DNA of 61,577 nt from Comamonadaceae bacterium CG_4_9_14_3_um_filter_60_33 (GCA_002789915.1 PFUD01000159.1:789-62365), one strand, 5' to 3'; positions 35,436 to 45,688 are shown, counted from the stretch's first letter. Program-made: numbers and translations. Notes: generated by a model from the sequence alone, not told the origin.

Positions 35436-37787
35436 ATGATCTACCCCCATCCCCATCTGTTTGCCTGCGCCATGGCGCTGGCCGTGACAGTGCTGAGCCT
35501 GCCATGCAGCCAGGCGCTGGCGCAAGACGGCGCCACGGCATCCTTACCCACCGTAACGGTGAATGCCAGCAAGAGTAAGAGCAGCCAGACACCGGGCGCG
35601 ATCCTCATCGACAAAGCCGCTTTGGCGCCCAAACTATTCTCCACCAGTGACACCGCCAGCTTGTTGACCAATGTGCCTGGCCTGAGCCTGAACGGTGCCG
35701 GGGGAGTGTCGAGCCTGCCCGCCATCAACGGCCTGGCCGACGACCGCCTGCGCATCAAGGTAGATGGCATGGATTTGATTGCCTCATGCCCCAACCACAT
35801 GAACCCGGCGCTATCGTACATCGACCCGACCCAGTTGGGCGCGCTCACGGTGTATGCCGGTATCGCGCCGGTCAGCAGCGGCGGTGACAGCATTGGCGGC
35901 ACCATCGTGGCAGAGTCGCCCGTGCCGGCGTTCGCCGCGCCCGGCCAAAAGGCCATTGTCGAAGGTGAAGCAGGCACTTTTTACCGCAGCAACAACAACG
36001 CCAGTGGCGCCAATCTCTCAGCCGCCTACGCCACCGACAGTTTCAACATCAGCTACAAAGGCGCCACCAGCCAGGCTGACAACTACAGCGCCGGCGCCAA
36101 TTTCAAAACTTATGATTTCACTGGTCGCATGGGTCACATCCTTGCGCGTGATGAAGTCGGTTCCACCGCTTATGAAACCCGCAACCACACCTTGGGGCTG
36201 GCCTTTAAAAATGACGACCATCTGTTTGAGGCCAAGTTGGGCCTTCAGAACATGCCGTTTCAGCTCTACCCGAACCAGCGCATGGACATGCTCTACAACA
36301 AGCAAGACAGTCTGAATCTGCGTTATTTGGGCCAGTTCGACTGGGGCTCGCTGGAGGCCCGTGTCTACCAGGAAAACGTTGACCACTTCATGGACTTTGG
36401 ACCTGACAAACGCTATTGGTACGGTGGCGTCACTTCGCCCACCGGCGTGGTCACCGGTTCGGGCGGCTCCATGGCCGTGAATGGCGCACCGTGCAGCCCG
36501 GCTGGCACAGCCATCTGCGCCGCGGGCATGCCGATGTACACCGAGGGCAAAACCACTGGTGTCAGTGTCAAAGCCGACCTGGCCATGAACCCGCAAGACC
36601 TTTGGCGGGTGGGCGCAGAGCTGCAGCAATACCGCGTCAACGACTACTGGCCCGCCTCGGGCGGCGGCATGATGCCGGGCACCCTCTGGAACATCAAAGA
36701 CGGCGAACGTGACCGCGCGGCACTGTATGCAGAACTGGAAACCCGCAAAAGCGCGCATTGGATGACATTGATCGGTGCCCGCGTGGAGCGGGTCACGATG
36801 GATGCGGGGCAAGCCAGCGGCTACAACCCCACTAGCAACGGCGCCGGGACGATGCTGAATTTTCAAATGCGCGACGCCGATGCTTTCAACGCCCAAAGCC
36901 ACGCCAGCACCGACACCAATGTCGATCTCACAGCCCTGGCCAGGTACACCGTTAACGACAATTACGACATTGAGTTCGGCTTTGCCCACAAGGTGCGTTC
37001 TCCCAATGTGTACGAGCGTTTCACCTGGTCCACCTGGCAAATGGCGGCGCTGATGAACAACTTTATTGGCGACGGCAATGGCTATGTCGGCAGCCTCGAC
37101 CTCAAGCCTGAGTCAGTCAACACCCTGAGCGCCACCTTTGACTGGCACGCCGCAGACAAGGCCTGGGGCTTCAGGGTCACGCCGTTTTACACCCAGGTGG
37201 ACGACTACATCGACGCCGTACAGTGGAACGCCAAAGACAATGTGCCCGCCACCCCGCTGGTCACCGACAAGTTCAGCGTGCTGAAGTACACGAACCAGTC
37301 AGCGCGGCTGTACGGTGTCAATTTGTCGGGCCACATACCGCTTGCTGAAACCACTTGGGGTGAATTTGGCGTCAAGGGGCTGTTGAACTACACCCGCGCC
37401 ACGAATGAGGACACCGGGGGCAACCTGTACAACATCATGCCGCTCAACGCCAAGCTGATCGTGACCCAAAAAATGGGTGGCTGGAACAACAGCCTGGAAC
37501 TGGTGGCCGTCAAAGCCAAGACCGATGTCTCCGCCATGCGCAACGAGATCAAAACCCCCGGCTACAGCCTGGTGCATCTGCGCACCAGTTATTCCTGGAA
37601 AACGGTGCGACTGGACTTTGGCGTGGAAAACCTGCTTGACAAGTTTTACTACCTGCCTACCGGCGGCGCCTATGTGGGTCAGGGCACCACCATGAGCAAC
37701 CCGGCGTTGCCCAACTACCCGCAGTGGGGTACGGCTGTGCCGGGCATGGGCCGATCCATCTACGTGGGTGTGAATGTGAAGTTTTAA
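35436..37787 (+). CDS. TonB-dependent copper receptor (OprC/NosA type)
   Basis: The ATG at 35436 gives 783 residues with a signal peptide ending near ALAQ (residue 30), a plug domain and a beta-barrel ending in a terminal phenylalanine. CPNHM at residues 118-122 (Cys118, Met122) and HFM at 317-319 (His317, Met319) match the CxxxM and HxM copper-binding halves described for OprC. It should import copper across the outer membrane using TonB. The 166-bp gap after the PCuAC gene may hold its own promoter. Confidence 0.9.
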   Translation: MIYPHPHLFACAMALAVTVLSLPCSQALAQDGATASLPTVTVNASKSKSSQTPGAILIDKAALAPKLFSTSDTASLLTNVPGLSLNGAGGVSSLPAINGLADDRLRIKVDGMDLIASCPNHMNPALSYIDPTQLGALTVYAGIAPVSSGGDSIGGTIVAESPVPAFAAPGQKAIVEGEAGTFYRSNNNASGANLSAAYATDSFNISYKGATSQADNYSAGANFKTYDFTGRMGHILARDEVGSTAYETRNHTLGLAFKNDDHLFEAKLGLQNMPFQLYPNQRMDMLYNKQDSLNLRYLGQFDWGSLEARVYQENVDHFMDFGPDKRYWYGGVTSPTGVVTGSGGSMAVNGAPCSPAGTAICAAGMPMYTEGKTTGVSVKADLAMNPQDLWRVGAELQQYRVNDYWPASGGGMMPGTLWNIKDGERDRAALYAELETRKSAHWMTLIGARVERVTMDAGQASGYNPTSNGAGTMLNFQMRDADAFNAQSHASTDTNVDLTALARYTVNDNYDIEFGFAHKVRSPNVYERFTWSTWQMAALMNNFIGDGNGYVGSLDLKPESVNTLSATFDWHAADKAWGFRVTPFYTQVDDYIDAVQWNAKDNVPATPLVTDKFSVLKYTNQSARLYGVNLSGHIPLAETTWGEFGVKGLLNYTRATNEDTGGNLYNIMPLNAKLIVTQKMGGWNNSLELVAVKAKTDVSAMRNEIKTPGYSLVHLRTSYSWKTVRLDFGVENLLDKFYYLPTGGAYVGQGTTMSNPALPNYPQWGTAVPGMGRSIYVGVNVKF

Positions 37788-37843
37788 GGCGCTACGTGTC
37801 GGCAGCTTGAACAAACCCTTATTCGCACACGCGTGATCTCAGT

Positions 37844-37864
37844 AGAATTCCAACTTCTAATTCT
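37844..37864. promoter_or_regulatory. Candidate operator of AbrB/PIN module
   Basis: AGAATT, nine bases, AATTCT form a perfect 6-bp inverted repeat 20 bp upstream of the antitoxin start. AbrB-type antitoxins usually bind such sites to repress their own operon. Confidence 0.55.
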
Positions 37865-37884
37865 TACTTCAACCGAGGTGCGAC

Positions 37885-38133
37885 ATGTTGGTGACGGACA
37901 AGGGCCAAATTACGATTCCAAAAGCCGTGCGGATTGCCGCTGGCGTGGTGCCCGGCACGCAAGTGAGCGTGCGCTTTGAAGCGGGCAAAATCATTGTGGA
38001 AAAGCTGGCCAATGGGCGCAGCACGGACCGCCGTGGGCAAATGCGCCAAGCTGCAGCCAAGGCGCACGACGGCATGAGTCCCGAGTACCAGGCGCTTGGC
38101 GCAGATGAAATCATGGCTTTTTTGCGCGGCTAA
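37885..38133 (+). CDS. AbrB/SpoVT-family antitoxin
   Basis: An 82-residue protein with the swapped-hairpin AbrB domain MLVTDKGQITIPKAVRIAAG and VSVRFEAGKIIVEKL, followed by a helical tail that would neutralise the toxin. The next gene encodes a PIN protein, making this a type II toxin-antitoxin pair of VapBC layout. Confidence 0.85.
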   Translation: MLVTDKGQITIPKAVRIAAGVVPGTQVSVRFEAGKIIVEKLANGRSTDRRGQMRQAAAKAHDGMSPEYQALGADEIMAFLRG

Positions 38134-38175
38134 GACGTGACCAGTTTGCTGCATTACGACGGCGGCAGTGGTTTC

Positions 38176-38568
38176 ATGGTGGACAGCAATGTCTGGATCG
38201 ACTGCATGGACGCCCGCAGTCCTTGGCACGACTGGGCGATTGACCAACTGCAGTCTTGCAGCGAACAAGGCGTGCTGCACGTCAATGCCCTGATTTATGC
38301 CGAATTGCTTGTACCCGGCACGCCGGCCCATTTGCTCGATGGCATGTTGGCTGTCTATGAAACCCAGCGCAGTGCGCTGCCATGGGCAAGTGCTGCGCTG
38401 GCGGCCCAGGCATTTCGGCTGTATCGCGAGCGGGGTGGCGTCAAGACGGCACCTTTGCCAGACTTCTTTATCGGTGCACACGCGGCGGTGGCCAACTTGA
38501 CTGTGCTGGCCCGTGACCAGGCTCCGTACCGCAGCTACTTCGGCCGTCTGAAGACCCTGGGGATTTGA
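38176..38568 (+). CDS. PIN-domain toxin (VapC-like)
   Basis: I prefer the ATG at 38176, which starts MVDSNVWIDCMDARSPWHDW with the first PIN Asp at residue 3; a GTG at 38137 would add 13 residues and sit 3 bp after the antitoxin stop. Later acidic positions are visible in ALIYAELLVPG and LPDFFIGAHAAV, and VLARDQAPY near the end. It is probably a site-specific ribonuclease. Product length is 130 residues. Confidence 0.82.
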   Translation: MVDSNVWIDCMDARSPWHDWAIDQLQSCSEQGVLHVNALIYAELLVPGTPAHLLDGMLAVYETQRSALPWASAALAAQAFRLYRERGGVKTAPLPDFFIGAHAAVANLTVLARDQAPYRSYFGRLKTLGI

Positions 38569-38623
38569 TAAATTGGGGTAAGCTGTTGCTTGTTTGATTT
38601 TGATAACTTTTTAGGAGACAGAC

Positions 38624-39337
38624 ATGAGTAATTCAGACGCTTCCGGTTTTGGCAAATTCGTCCCTGGTTTTGATTTTTTGCAGAACCTGGCCAAGGGCGC
38701 TTCGCAAGCGGTGCCGCAAATGCCAAACATGGCCAATTGGATCGCGCCGTCGCTCAACGAAGAAGAACTGGACAAGCGCATTGCCGAACTCAAGACAGTG
38801 CATTTCTGGCTCGATCAAAACTCCAAGGCACTCGGTGCCACGGTGCAGGCGCTCGAAGTCCAAAAAATGACGCTGGCCACCCTTAAAGGCATGAATTTGA
38901 GCATCGCCGACATGGCCAATGCGTTCAAGTTCAAGGCAGTCGATACGGCGGCCTCTGGTGTGCAGAGAGTCACAGAAAAAGCCGCAGCCGCGGCCCATAC
39001 GGTGGCACAAGCAGCAGAAAAAACCGAAGAAGCTGCCAATAAAGTAGGCGATGCGGTCAAGCCGGTGGCGTCCGCAGCGGCCGCAGGTCTGGTTGACCCA
39101 ATGCAGTTGTGGACCTCACTGACCCAACAATTTCAGCACATTGCCGCCGGCGCCATGAAGGAAGCCAGCAAGGCGACGGCCGTAAACATGGACATGGGCA
39201 AGAATCTGGCCAAGGGGGTCGCCAGCGAAACCGTCAAAGCGGCCCAAAAGGCACCCGCAAAACAAGCAGTAGCCAAAAAAGCGCCAGCCAAAGCCGTCAA
39301 AAAAGTCGCCGCTAAAAGCAGCGCGCGCGGCCGCTAA
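38624..39337 (+). CDS. phaM: PhaM-like PHB granule regulator
   Basis: A 237-residue protein with an N-terminal domain GFGKFVPGFDFLQNLAKGA, LNEEELDKRIAELKTVHFWL and QALEVQKMTLATLKGMNLS, an Ala-rich middle, and a histone-like C-terminus of PAK/KKA repeats. PhaM in Cupriavidus activates PHB synthase and tethers granules to the nucleoid through such a tail. AGGAGACAGAC precedes the ATG. It fits with the phasin gene 17 kb away. Confidence 0.85.
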   Translation: MSNSDASGFGKFVPGFDFLQNLAKGASQAVPQMPNMANWIAPSLNEEELDKRIAELKTVHFWLDQNSKALGATVQALEVQKMTLATLKGMNLSIADMANAFKFKAVDTAASGVQRVTEKAAAAAHTVAQAAEKTEEAANKVGDAVKPVASAAAAGLVDPMQLWTSLTQQFQHIAAGAMKEASKATAVNMDMGKNLAKGVASETVKAAQKAPAKQAVAKKAPAKAVKKVAAKSSARGR

Positions 39338-39367
39338 AACCGTGCGTTTGAACGGCAGGCCAGTCGC

Positions 39368-40636
39368 ATGAAATTGTTTCCTTACGCGCACGCCACCCAC
39401 CCGCAGTGGGGCATGGCGGCCAATCTGGCGCTGGCCCAGTTGCGCGCCCAGATGACGTTGCACGGTTACGCTGCCAACCCGACGCTGGCGCTGCTCTACA
39501 TCACCGACCACTATGCGGCCCATGCGCAGGAGATTCTGGAGCACCTGAGCGCCGAGCTGTCCGAGATCACCGACTGGGCTGGCACGGTGGGTGTGGGCAT
39601 TGCCGCCAACAACGTCGAATATTTTGATGAACCCGCGCTGGCGCTGATGCTGTGCGAACTGCCCAGCGACCAGTACCGGGTGTTCTCGGGGGTGGCGCCG
39701 CTTGGGCTCACGTTCGAGGCGCACACCGCACTGGTCCATGCCGATGGCACAACGCCGGATGTGGCCGAGCTGATTGAAGAATTGGCCGCCCGCACCGACT
39801 CTGGCTATGTGTTCGGCGGCCTGGCGTCCAGCCGCGGCGCGGCGGTGCAGTTTGCGGTGGCCGCTGACGGCACCGTGAAGGGCCAGGGCAAGGCCAGCGG
39901 CGTTTTCAGTGGTGGCTTGAGTGGGGTCGCTTTTGGACCCGAGGTGGCGCTGGTGTCGCGCGTCACGCAAGGCTGCCTGCCGATCAGTCGTGCGCACAGG
40001 GTCACCGGCGCTGAGCGCAATGTGGTGCTCACGCTCGATGACGAGCCGGCCTTGCAGGTGATGTTGCGCGAGTTGAACGTGACCCTGGACGAGCCGCGCG
40101 AAGCGCTGCAAGCCGTGCGCGCCACGCTGGCCGGTTTGACCGAGCCTGCCAGCCTGGCCAATGTGGCGCCCACCGTAACGCGCACCGGCAACTTTGGCCC
40201 TGACGTGCGGGTGCGCCACATCATCGGCCTGGACCCCGGGCGCGCAGGTGTGGCGGTAGCCGACATCGTGACTGAAGGCATGGAACTGGCCTTTTGCCAG
40301 CGCAACGTACAGGCGGCGCGCGCCGACCTGATGCGCATTTGCGCCGAAATCCGCGAAGAGCTGGAGCCGCAGGAGCAGGCGCTGGAAACCGCCAGCGCCC
40401 TGGCGCAAGCCGAGGTCGACGCCGCACCGCATGCCGCGCGCGGCATCGCGGGTGCCATTTACGTGAGTTGTACCGGCCGTGGCGGCAACCATTTTGGCGG
40501 CCCCAGCGCCGAGTTGCAGATCATCCGCCGCGCCCTGGGCGACGTGCCGCTGGTGGGGTTTTTTGCCGGCGGCGAGATTGCCCGCAAGAACCTGTATGGC
40601 TATACGGGGGTGCTGACAGTGTTTGCTGGCAAGTAG
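39368..40636 (+). CDS. FIST-domain sensory protein
   Basis: The 422-residue protein contains a FIST_N domain (LALLYITDHYAAHAQEILEH, WAGTVGVGIAANNVEYF) and a FIST_C domain near the end (YVSCTGRGGNHFGGPSAEL, VGFFAGGEIARKNLYGYTGV). FIST domains are predicted small-ligand sensors, usually attached to signalling modules; here no output domain is attached, so it may act with a partner. It lies 30 bp after phaM and may share its transcript. Confidence 0.88.
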   Translation: MKLFPYAHATHPQWGMAANLALAQLRAQMTLHGYAANPTLALLYITDHYAAHAQEILEHLSAELSEITDWAGTVGVGIAANNVEYFDEPALALMLCELPSDQYRVFSGVAPLGLTFEAHTALVHADGTTPDVAELIEELAARTDSGYVFGGLASSRGAAVQFAVAADGTVKGQGKASGVFSGGLSGVAFGPEVALVSRVTQGCLPISRAHRVTGAERNVVLTLDDEPALQVMLRELNVTLDEPREALQAVRATLAGLTEPASLANVAPTVTRTGNFGPDVRVRHIIGLDPGRAGVAVADIVTEGMELAFCQRNVQAARADLMRICAEIREELEPQEQALETASALAQAEVDAAPHAARGIAGAIYVSCTGRGGNHFGGPSAELQIIRRALGDVPLVGFFAGGEIARKNLYGYTGVLTVFAGK

Positions 40637-40656
40637 GGTGGCTTGTACACGCTAGC

Positions 40657-40698
40657 ATCCTTGCAAATATGGAGTTTCATTCCATGATTTGCAAGGAT
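40657..40698. repeat. 17-bp stem-loop between convergent genes
   Basis: ATCCTTGCAAATATGGA, a 7-nt GTTTCAT loop, and its complement with a single extra G form a long hairpin. It sits between the convergent FIST and J-domain genes. There is no flanking T tract on either strand, so it is not a classical terminator. Confidence 0.7.
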
Positions 40699-40738
40699 AG
40701 ATTTAATGCACTCAGGCGCCATTCACGGTGCAGTTGCC

Positions 40739-41917
40739 TCAATCGAAAGCAAAATCCTCCGGGTCAAAGTAAGCGTCTTGAACCCCCTCGTGCTGCTCTT
40801 TGAGCCAGCGCTTGAAGCGGGCGTCGTCCTGCACCAGGGCCAGGTCTTGCTTCATGATGTCAATTTCTTCGCGTAAGTCGAGTTCCTGCTCGACAAGATG
40901 GCGACGCAAGGCGGTCGCGCTCACAGTGGCGTAGATGGGCAAATTGAATTCGTCCATGATGCGCTGCTCAGCCATAAAAAGCTCTTGGGTGAGCACTTTC
41001 ACTCGGTCTTTGAGCAAGGCGGTCAAGGCCGCCAGCTTTTCTTTGGCCATGCTGGCCATTTGGCTGGCATCGACCAGGTCAGCGCGCAACTGCAGTTGCA
41101 GCAAGGCCAGCAAGTCGCGCTTTTCGTAGGCTGCGTTGGCTTCTTTCATGAGTGCGGTTTTGCGCAACTGCTCGGCGTGATCGGTTTCGCGATCAGGGTG
41201 CAGGGCGCTGACCAACTGGCGGTAAATAGTGCGCAGCGCGCCGGTGGCGTCCTCGGTTTGGGCTTTGGCCCGGGCTTCGGCCTTGAGCTGCGCGGCAGAC
41301 TTTTTACGATTGGCCTTGCGGCTGGCGCGGGCGGCCTCATCAGCGGCAGCTCTTTCTTGCATCTTGGCCATGTTGGCGCGCAGCAGGTCTTCCATGCTGT
41401 CAAACGATGTGTCGTCGTCGCCTAATTTTTCGCCGAACATATTTTCCATAAACATTTTCATGTCAGCGGCATCTGCTCTCTCTTCTTCCTCCAAAGTAGT
41501 TGCGCTGTGCGTCGCATACAGCGCGCGCATGGCCTCATCGCCTGTGCCGGCCACAGCCGCAGCCAAGTGGCAAAGAATCTCGCGGGCCATGGCTTTTTGT
41601 CGCTTGCCCAAACCTTTGCGCTGCAAGCGCTCATCCAGCCAAACGACCATCTGACGCATCAGCGCCGTGCGTTCTTTTTCCAGCGGCGCCATTGTTCGGG
41701 TCGCCACCACACGGTGCGCGTCGGCCAGTTGGCTGGTTTCCTCGATCTGTTTTGCCAGGGCTTCGGTTTTGCTCAGCAACTGGTTAAAGCGCTTTTGCGC
41801 TGGTGACACTTGGCCGCTGCCAAACTTGAGGGCGCTTACCACCAGCCCGGCGGCTGGATTCGGTGTGGCTGGAGTTTGCGGCTGATCTTCTTTGAAAAGA
41901 GGAGGTTGATGTGGCAT
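40739..41917 (-). CDS. J-domain co-chaperone-like protein
   Basis: The 392-residue protein carries an internal J-domain-like segment, IYRQLVSALHPDRETDHAEQ, with the HPD tripeptide at 240-242 and flanking helices. The long N-terminal part is charged and helical, with a Lys/Ala/Arg-rich coiled region near 190-225, and the C-terminus is acidic. The J domain would stimulate an Hsp70; the client is unknown. Position in the middle of the chain and absence of a Gly/Phe region make it unlike DnaJ. Confidence 0.75.
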   Translation of the reverse strand: MPHQPPLFKEDQPQTPATPNPAAGLVVSALKFGSGQVSPAQKRFNQLLSKTEALAKQIEETSQLADAHRVVATRTMAPLEKERTALMRQMVVWLDERLQRKGLGKRQKAMAREILCHLAAAVAGTGDEAMRALYATHSATTLEEEERADAADMKMFMENMFGEKLGDDDTSFDSMEDLLRANMAKMQERAAADEAARASRKANRKKSAAQLKAEARAKAQTEDATGALRTIYRQLVSALHPDRETDHAEQLRKTALMKEANAAYEKRDLLALLQLQLRADLVDASQMASMAKEKLAALTALLKDRVKVLTQELFMAEQRIMDEFNLPIYATVSATALRRHLVEQELDLREEIDIMKQDLALVQDDARFKRWLKEQHEGVQDAYFDPEDFAFD

Positions 41918-42032
41918 GTCGGGTTGCGAGTTTGATTGCAGCGGGCGATTCTATAAATGTTGCCAACGCTCTCTTTACCGTCAGCTTGCGAGCACGACCG
42001 TACGCTCTTCGCCAAGCCATGGACGACTTAAT

Positions 42033-43331
<1,299 letters not shown>

Positions 43332-43368
43332 TCAAATTGCCTGTGCATCGCTTTACTTGTATGATTCT

Positions 43369-43390
43369 CTTTACTTTAACAATGGTAAAG
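43369..43390. promoter_or_regulatory. Candidate operator of second AbrB/PIN module
   Basis: CTTTAC, ten bases, GTAAAG form a perfect inverted repeat 8 bp before the antitoxin ATG; another CTTTAC lies at 43351-43356. This is the usual place for an autoregulatory site. Confidence 0.55.
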
Positions 43391-43398
43391 GATTCGTC

Positions 43399-43629
43399 AT
43401 GCAAGCAGAAGCAATTGTGTCGAGCAAAGGGCAGGTGACTTTACCCGCTGCCATGCGGGCCAAGCTGGGCATTGGCCCGGGTTCGCACATCCAGTTTGAG
43501 CTGCGCGGGCAGGAGTTGGTGATCAAGCCTGAACTGCCGATGAGTGCGTACCGCGGCCTACTCAAGAAATACAACTTGAACCCGGCCGATCTTGAAATCG
43601 AAAAAGAGCCTGATCGGGAGTTTGAATGA
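43399..43629 (+). CDS. AbrB/MazE-family antitoxin
   Basis: The ATG at 43399 gives 76 residues: MQAEAIVSSKGQVTLPAAMR, then IGPGSHIQFELRGQELVIKP, an AbrB-type DNA-binding fold with a short tail containing the sequence YRGLLKKYNLNPAD. It overlaps the PIN gene by 4 bp. The frame is open upstream but the extension overlaps the divergent tgt promoter region. Confidence 0.85.
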   Translation: MQAEAIVSSKGQVTLPAAMRAKLGIGPGSHIQFELRGQELVIKPELPMSAYRGLLKKYNLNPADLEIEKEPDREFE

Positions 43630-44000
43630 ACATTGTCGATTCGTCTGGCTGGCTTGAATATCTGCTCGATACCGACCGGGCGGACTTGTTTGCCGATGCT
43701 ATCGAGCAACGCGACTCTTTGCTAGTACCCGTGATAGCACTGTATGAAGTCCACCGAGTGCTCAGTCGCAAGGTGTCGCCCGACGCCGTGGCGGAGTGCC
43801 TGGACGTGATGCGGCTGGCGCGTGTGCTCGACATCACCGACCGCCGCGCAGTAGCTGCGGCCAACGTGGCCCAGCGCCACAAACTGGCCATGGCTGACGC
43901 CATGATGTACAGCCTGGCACTTGAACTCGGCGCCACCTTCTGGACGCAGGATGTGGATTACGAGGGATTGCCTGGGGTGAACTATTTCGCCAAGCCCTGA
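43626..44000 (+). CDS. PIN-domain toxin (VapC-like)
   Basis: A 124-residue PIN protein: MNIVDSSGWLEYLLDTDRAD (first Asp at 5), VPVIALYEVHRVLSR (Glu), KLAMADAMMYSLAL (Asp) and TFWTQDVDYEGLPGV (final acidic residues). The full catalytic set is visible, so the toxin should be active as a ribonuclease if expressed. It overlaps its antitoxin by 4 bp. Confidence 0.88.
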   Translation: MNIVDSSGWLEYLLDTDRADLFADAIEQRDSLLVPVIALYEVHRVLSRKVSPDAVAECLDVMRLARVLDITDRRAVAAANVAQRHKLAMADAMMYSLALELGATFWTQDVDYEGLPGVNYFAKP

Positions 44001-44087
44001 AGCGCCAGCAACATGAGAATTCGCAATGAGGGCTGGGTTGGTCCGTTCTAGGATGCTCGCTAACAATCAACCCTCAGAAGCATCATC

Positions 44088-44519
44088 ATGAAAAGTTCTT
44101 ACGCAAAAGTCTCTCTTGTTGCCATGTCGTTGACGCTGTGCAGCGGCGCTGTTCTTGCACAACAGCCCATGACCGACCAAGGCAAGCTGGAGTACGACAC
44201 CAATTGCGCGGTTTGTCATGGCCCGGGTGGCAAGGGAGATGGCTCACTCCAACCCTTGCTTCGAGTCAGTGCGACCGACCTGACCCAGTTGGCCAAAAAG
44301 AACCAGGGCATCTTGCCCGTGACCCGGATGTATGAGGTGATCGACGGCGCTGGCGTGCCCAGCCATGGCTCGCGCGACATGCCGATCTGGGGCAGAACGT
44401 ACCAGTCTGAAAATGCCCAGAACCTCTTGGAAGCGCGCGGCAATTACGACGCGCAGGCCTTGGTTCGGGCGCGCATTCTGGTGTTGATCGAATACATCAA
44501 CCGGCTGCAGGCCCGCTGA
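44088..44519 (+). CDS. Secreted class I cytochrome c
   Basis: The 143-residue protein has a signal peptide ending VLAQQ (cleavage near residue 24), a single haem motif CAVCH (Cys40, Cys43, His44) and a probable methionine ligand at Met98 in SRDMPIWG. It should be a periplasmic monohaem electron carrier. The partner is unknown. It converges on queA with only a 5-bp gap and no terminator. Confidence 0.88.
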   Translation: MKSSYAKVSLVAMSLTLCSGAVLAQQPMTDQGKLEYDTNCAVCHGPGGKGDGSLQPLLRVSATDLTQLAKKNQGILPVTRMYEVIDGAGVPSHGSRDMPIWGRTYQSENAQNLLEARGNYDAQALVRARILVLIEYINRLQAR

Positions 44520-44524
44520 GCTTT

Positions 44525-45688
44525 TCAGGTCGCTCTGCGTGCGCGGCTCAGCAGCATGGCGTCGCCATAGCTGAAAAAGCGATAGCGTTGTTCGATAGCG
44601 TGGGCATAAAGCGCCTTGATGTGCGCGTGGCCCGCAAAGGCGCTCACCAGCATCATCAGGCTCGACTTGGGCAGGTGGAAGTTGGTGATCAGCGCATCCA
44701 CCAGCTTGAACTCGAAACCAGGTGTGATGAAGATGCGGGTGTCCTTGGAAAACGGGGTCAGATCCCGAGAAGTGGGGGTCGGATCCGAATTACGTGTAGA
44801 TTTGGCTCTGCCCCCCATTTCTCTGACCCCATTTTCCTGCGCCCAGGATTCCAGCGTGCGCACTGTGGTGGTGCCCACCGCAATGATGCGTCCGCCACGC
44901 GCGTGGCAGTCGGCGATGGCCTGCTGGGTGACCACCGGCACTTCATACCATTCACTGTGCATCTGGTGCTCGGCCAGGTTTTCGGTCTTGACCGGCTGAA
45001 ACGTGCCCGCGCCCACATGCAGCGTGACGTGGGCGCGCTGCACGCCCAGGGCGTCGATCTGCGCGAGCAGGGCTTCATCAAAATGCAGCGCGGCGGTGGG
45101 CGCGGCCACAGCGCCGAGATTTTTGGCAAACACGGTTTGGTAGCGCTGGGCGTCTTCGGCTGAATCGGTGTGCGTGATGTAGGGTGGCAGCGGCACATGG
45201 CCGTGGCGCGCCATCAGCGTAAAGGGGTCGTCGCCCGCGTCGTTGGACAGCACAAAGCGAAACATCGGGCCCTCAGCGTCGGGCCAGCGCCCCAGCAGCG
45301 TGGCGCTCAAGTGGTCCGAATAGCCCGGCGCGCTGATGAGCGAGACGGTGTCGCCAATGGCCGGCTTTTTGCTCACGCGCAGGTGCGCTGCCACCTGATT
45401 GCCCCCGAGTACGCGCTCGATCAGCAACTCCAGTTTGCCACCAGTGGCCTTTTCGCCATACAGGCGCGCGTTCATCACCCGGGTGTCGTTGAACACCATC
45501 AGGTCGCCCGCCTTGAGCAGTGCGGGCAGGTCTTTGAAGCTGCGGTCAACCGGCGCTGCGCCGGTGCCGTCGAGCAGGCGCGAGCCACTTCGCTCGGGGG
45601 CAGGATGCTGGGCGATCAGTTCGGGAGGCAATTCAAAGTCAAAATCACTCAATCGAAAAGTACGGGGTGCGGCAGGCGTAATGGGCAT
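44525..45688 (-). CDS. queA: S-adenosylmethionine:tRNA ribosyltransferase-isomerase with in-frame insert
   Basis: The 387-residue enzyme has the family segments [50 protein letters not shown] and [20 protein letters not shown], and makes epoxyqueuosine from preQ1 tRNA. E. coli QueA has about 356 residues. The excess lies between LESWAQ and [10 protein letters not shown], where residues 287-312 are encoded by a REP-like sequence; this stretch ([19 protein letters not shown] and on) is unlike other QueA proteins. The insert keeps the frame, so the enzyme may still work. Operon with the folate cyclo-ligase upstream (5-bp gap). Confidence 0.93.
   Translation of the reverse strand: MPITPAAPRTFRLSDFDFELPPELIAQHPAPERSGSRLLDGTGAAPVDRSFKDLPALLKAGDLMVFNDTRVMNARLYGEKATGGKLELLIERVLGGNQVAAHLRVSKKPAIGDTVSLISAPGYSDHLSATLLGRWPDAEGPMFRFVLSNDAGDDPFTLMARHGHVPLPPYITHTDSAEDAQRYQTVFAKNLGAVAAPTAALHFDEALLAQIDALGVQRAHVTLHVGAGTFQPVKTENLAEHQMHSEWYEVPVVTQQAIADCHARGGRIIAVGTTTVRTLESWAQENGVREMGGRAKSTRNSDPTPTSRDLTPFSKDTRIFITPGFEFKLVDALITNFHLPKSSLMMLVSAFAGHAHIKALYAHAIEQRYRFFSYGDAMLLSRARRAT
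44754..44830. repeat. REP-like element inserted in frame in queA
   Basis: GGGGTCAGA at 44754-44762 and TCTGACCCC at 44822-44830 are perfect inverted ends. A second internal copy, GGGGTCGGATCCGAATTACG at 44774-44791 and flank, matches the RAYT-flanking core GGGGTCAGATTCCAATTAAT at about 15 of 20 bases. The two copies can fold into nested hairpins, the BIME-like arrangement expected of sequences mobilised by a RAYT. Confidence 0.7.

Noticed and set aside
39116-40492. Long frame antisense to the FIST gene
   Set aside because: The plus-strand FIST domains are clear; the antisense frame has no domain signature.
40657-40698. Hairpin considered as a terminator of the FIST or J-domain gene
   Set aside because: No T tract on either strand; listed as a repeat structure instead.
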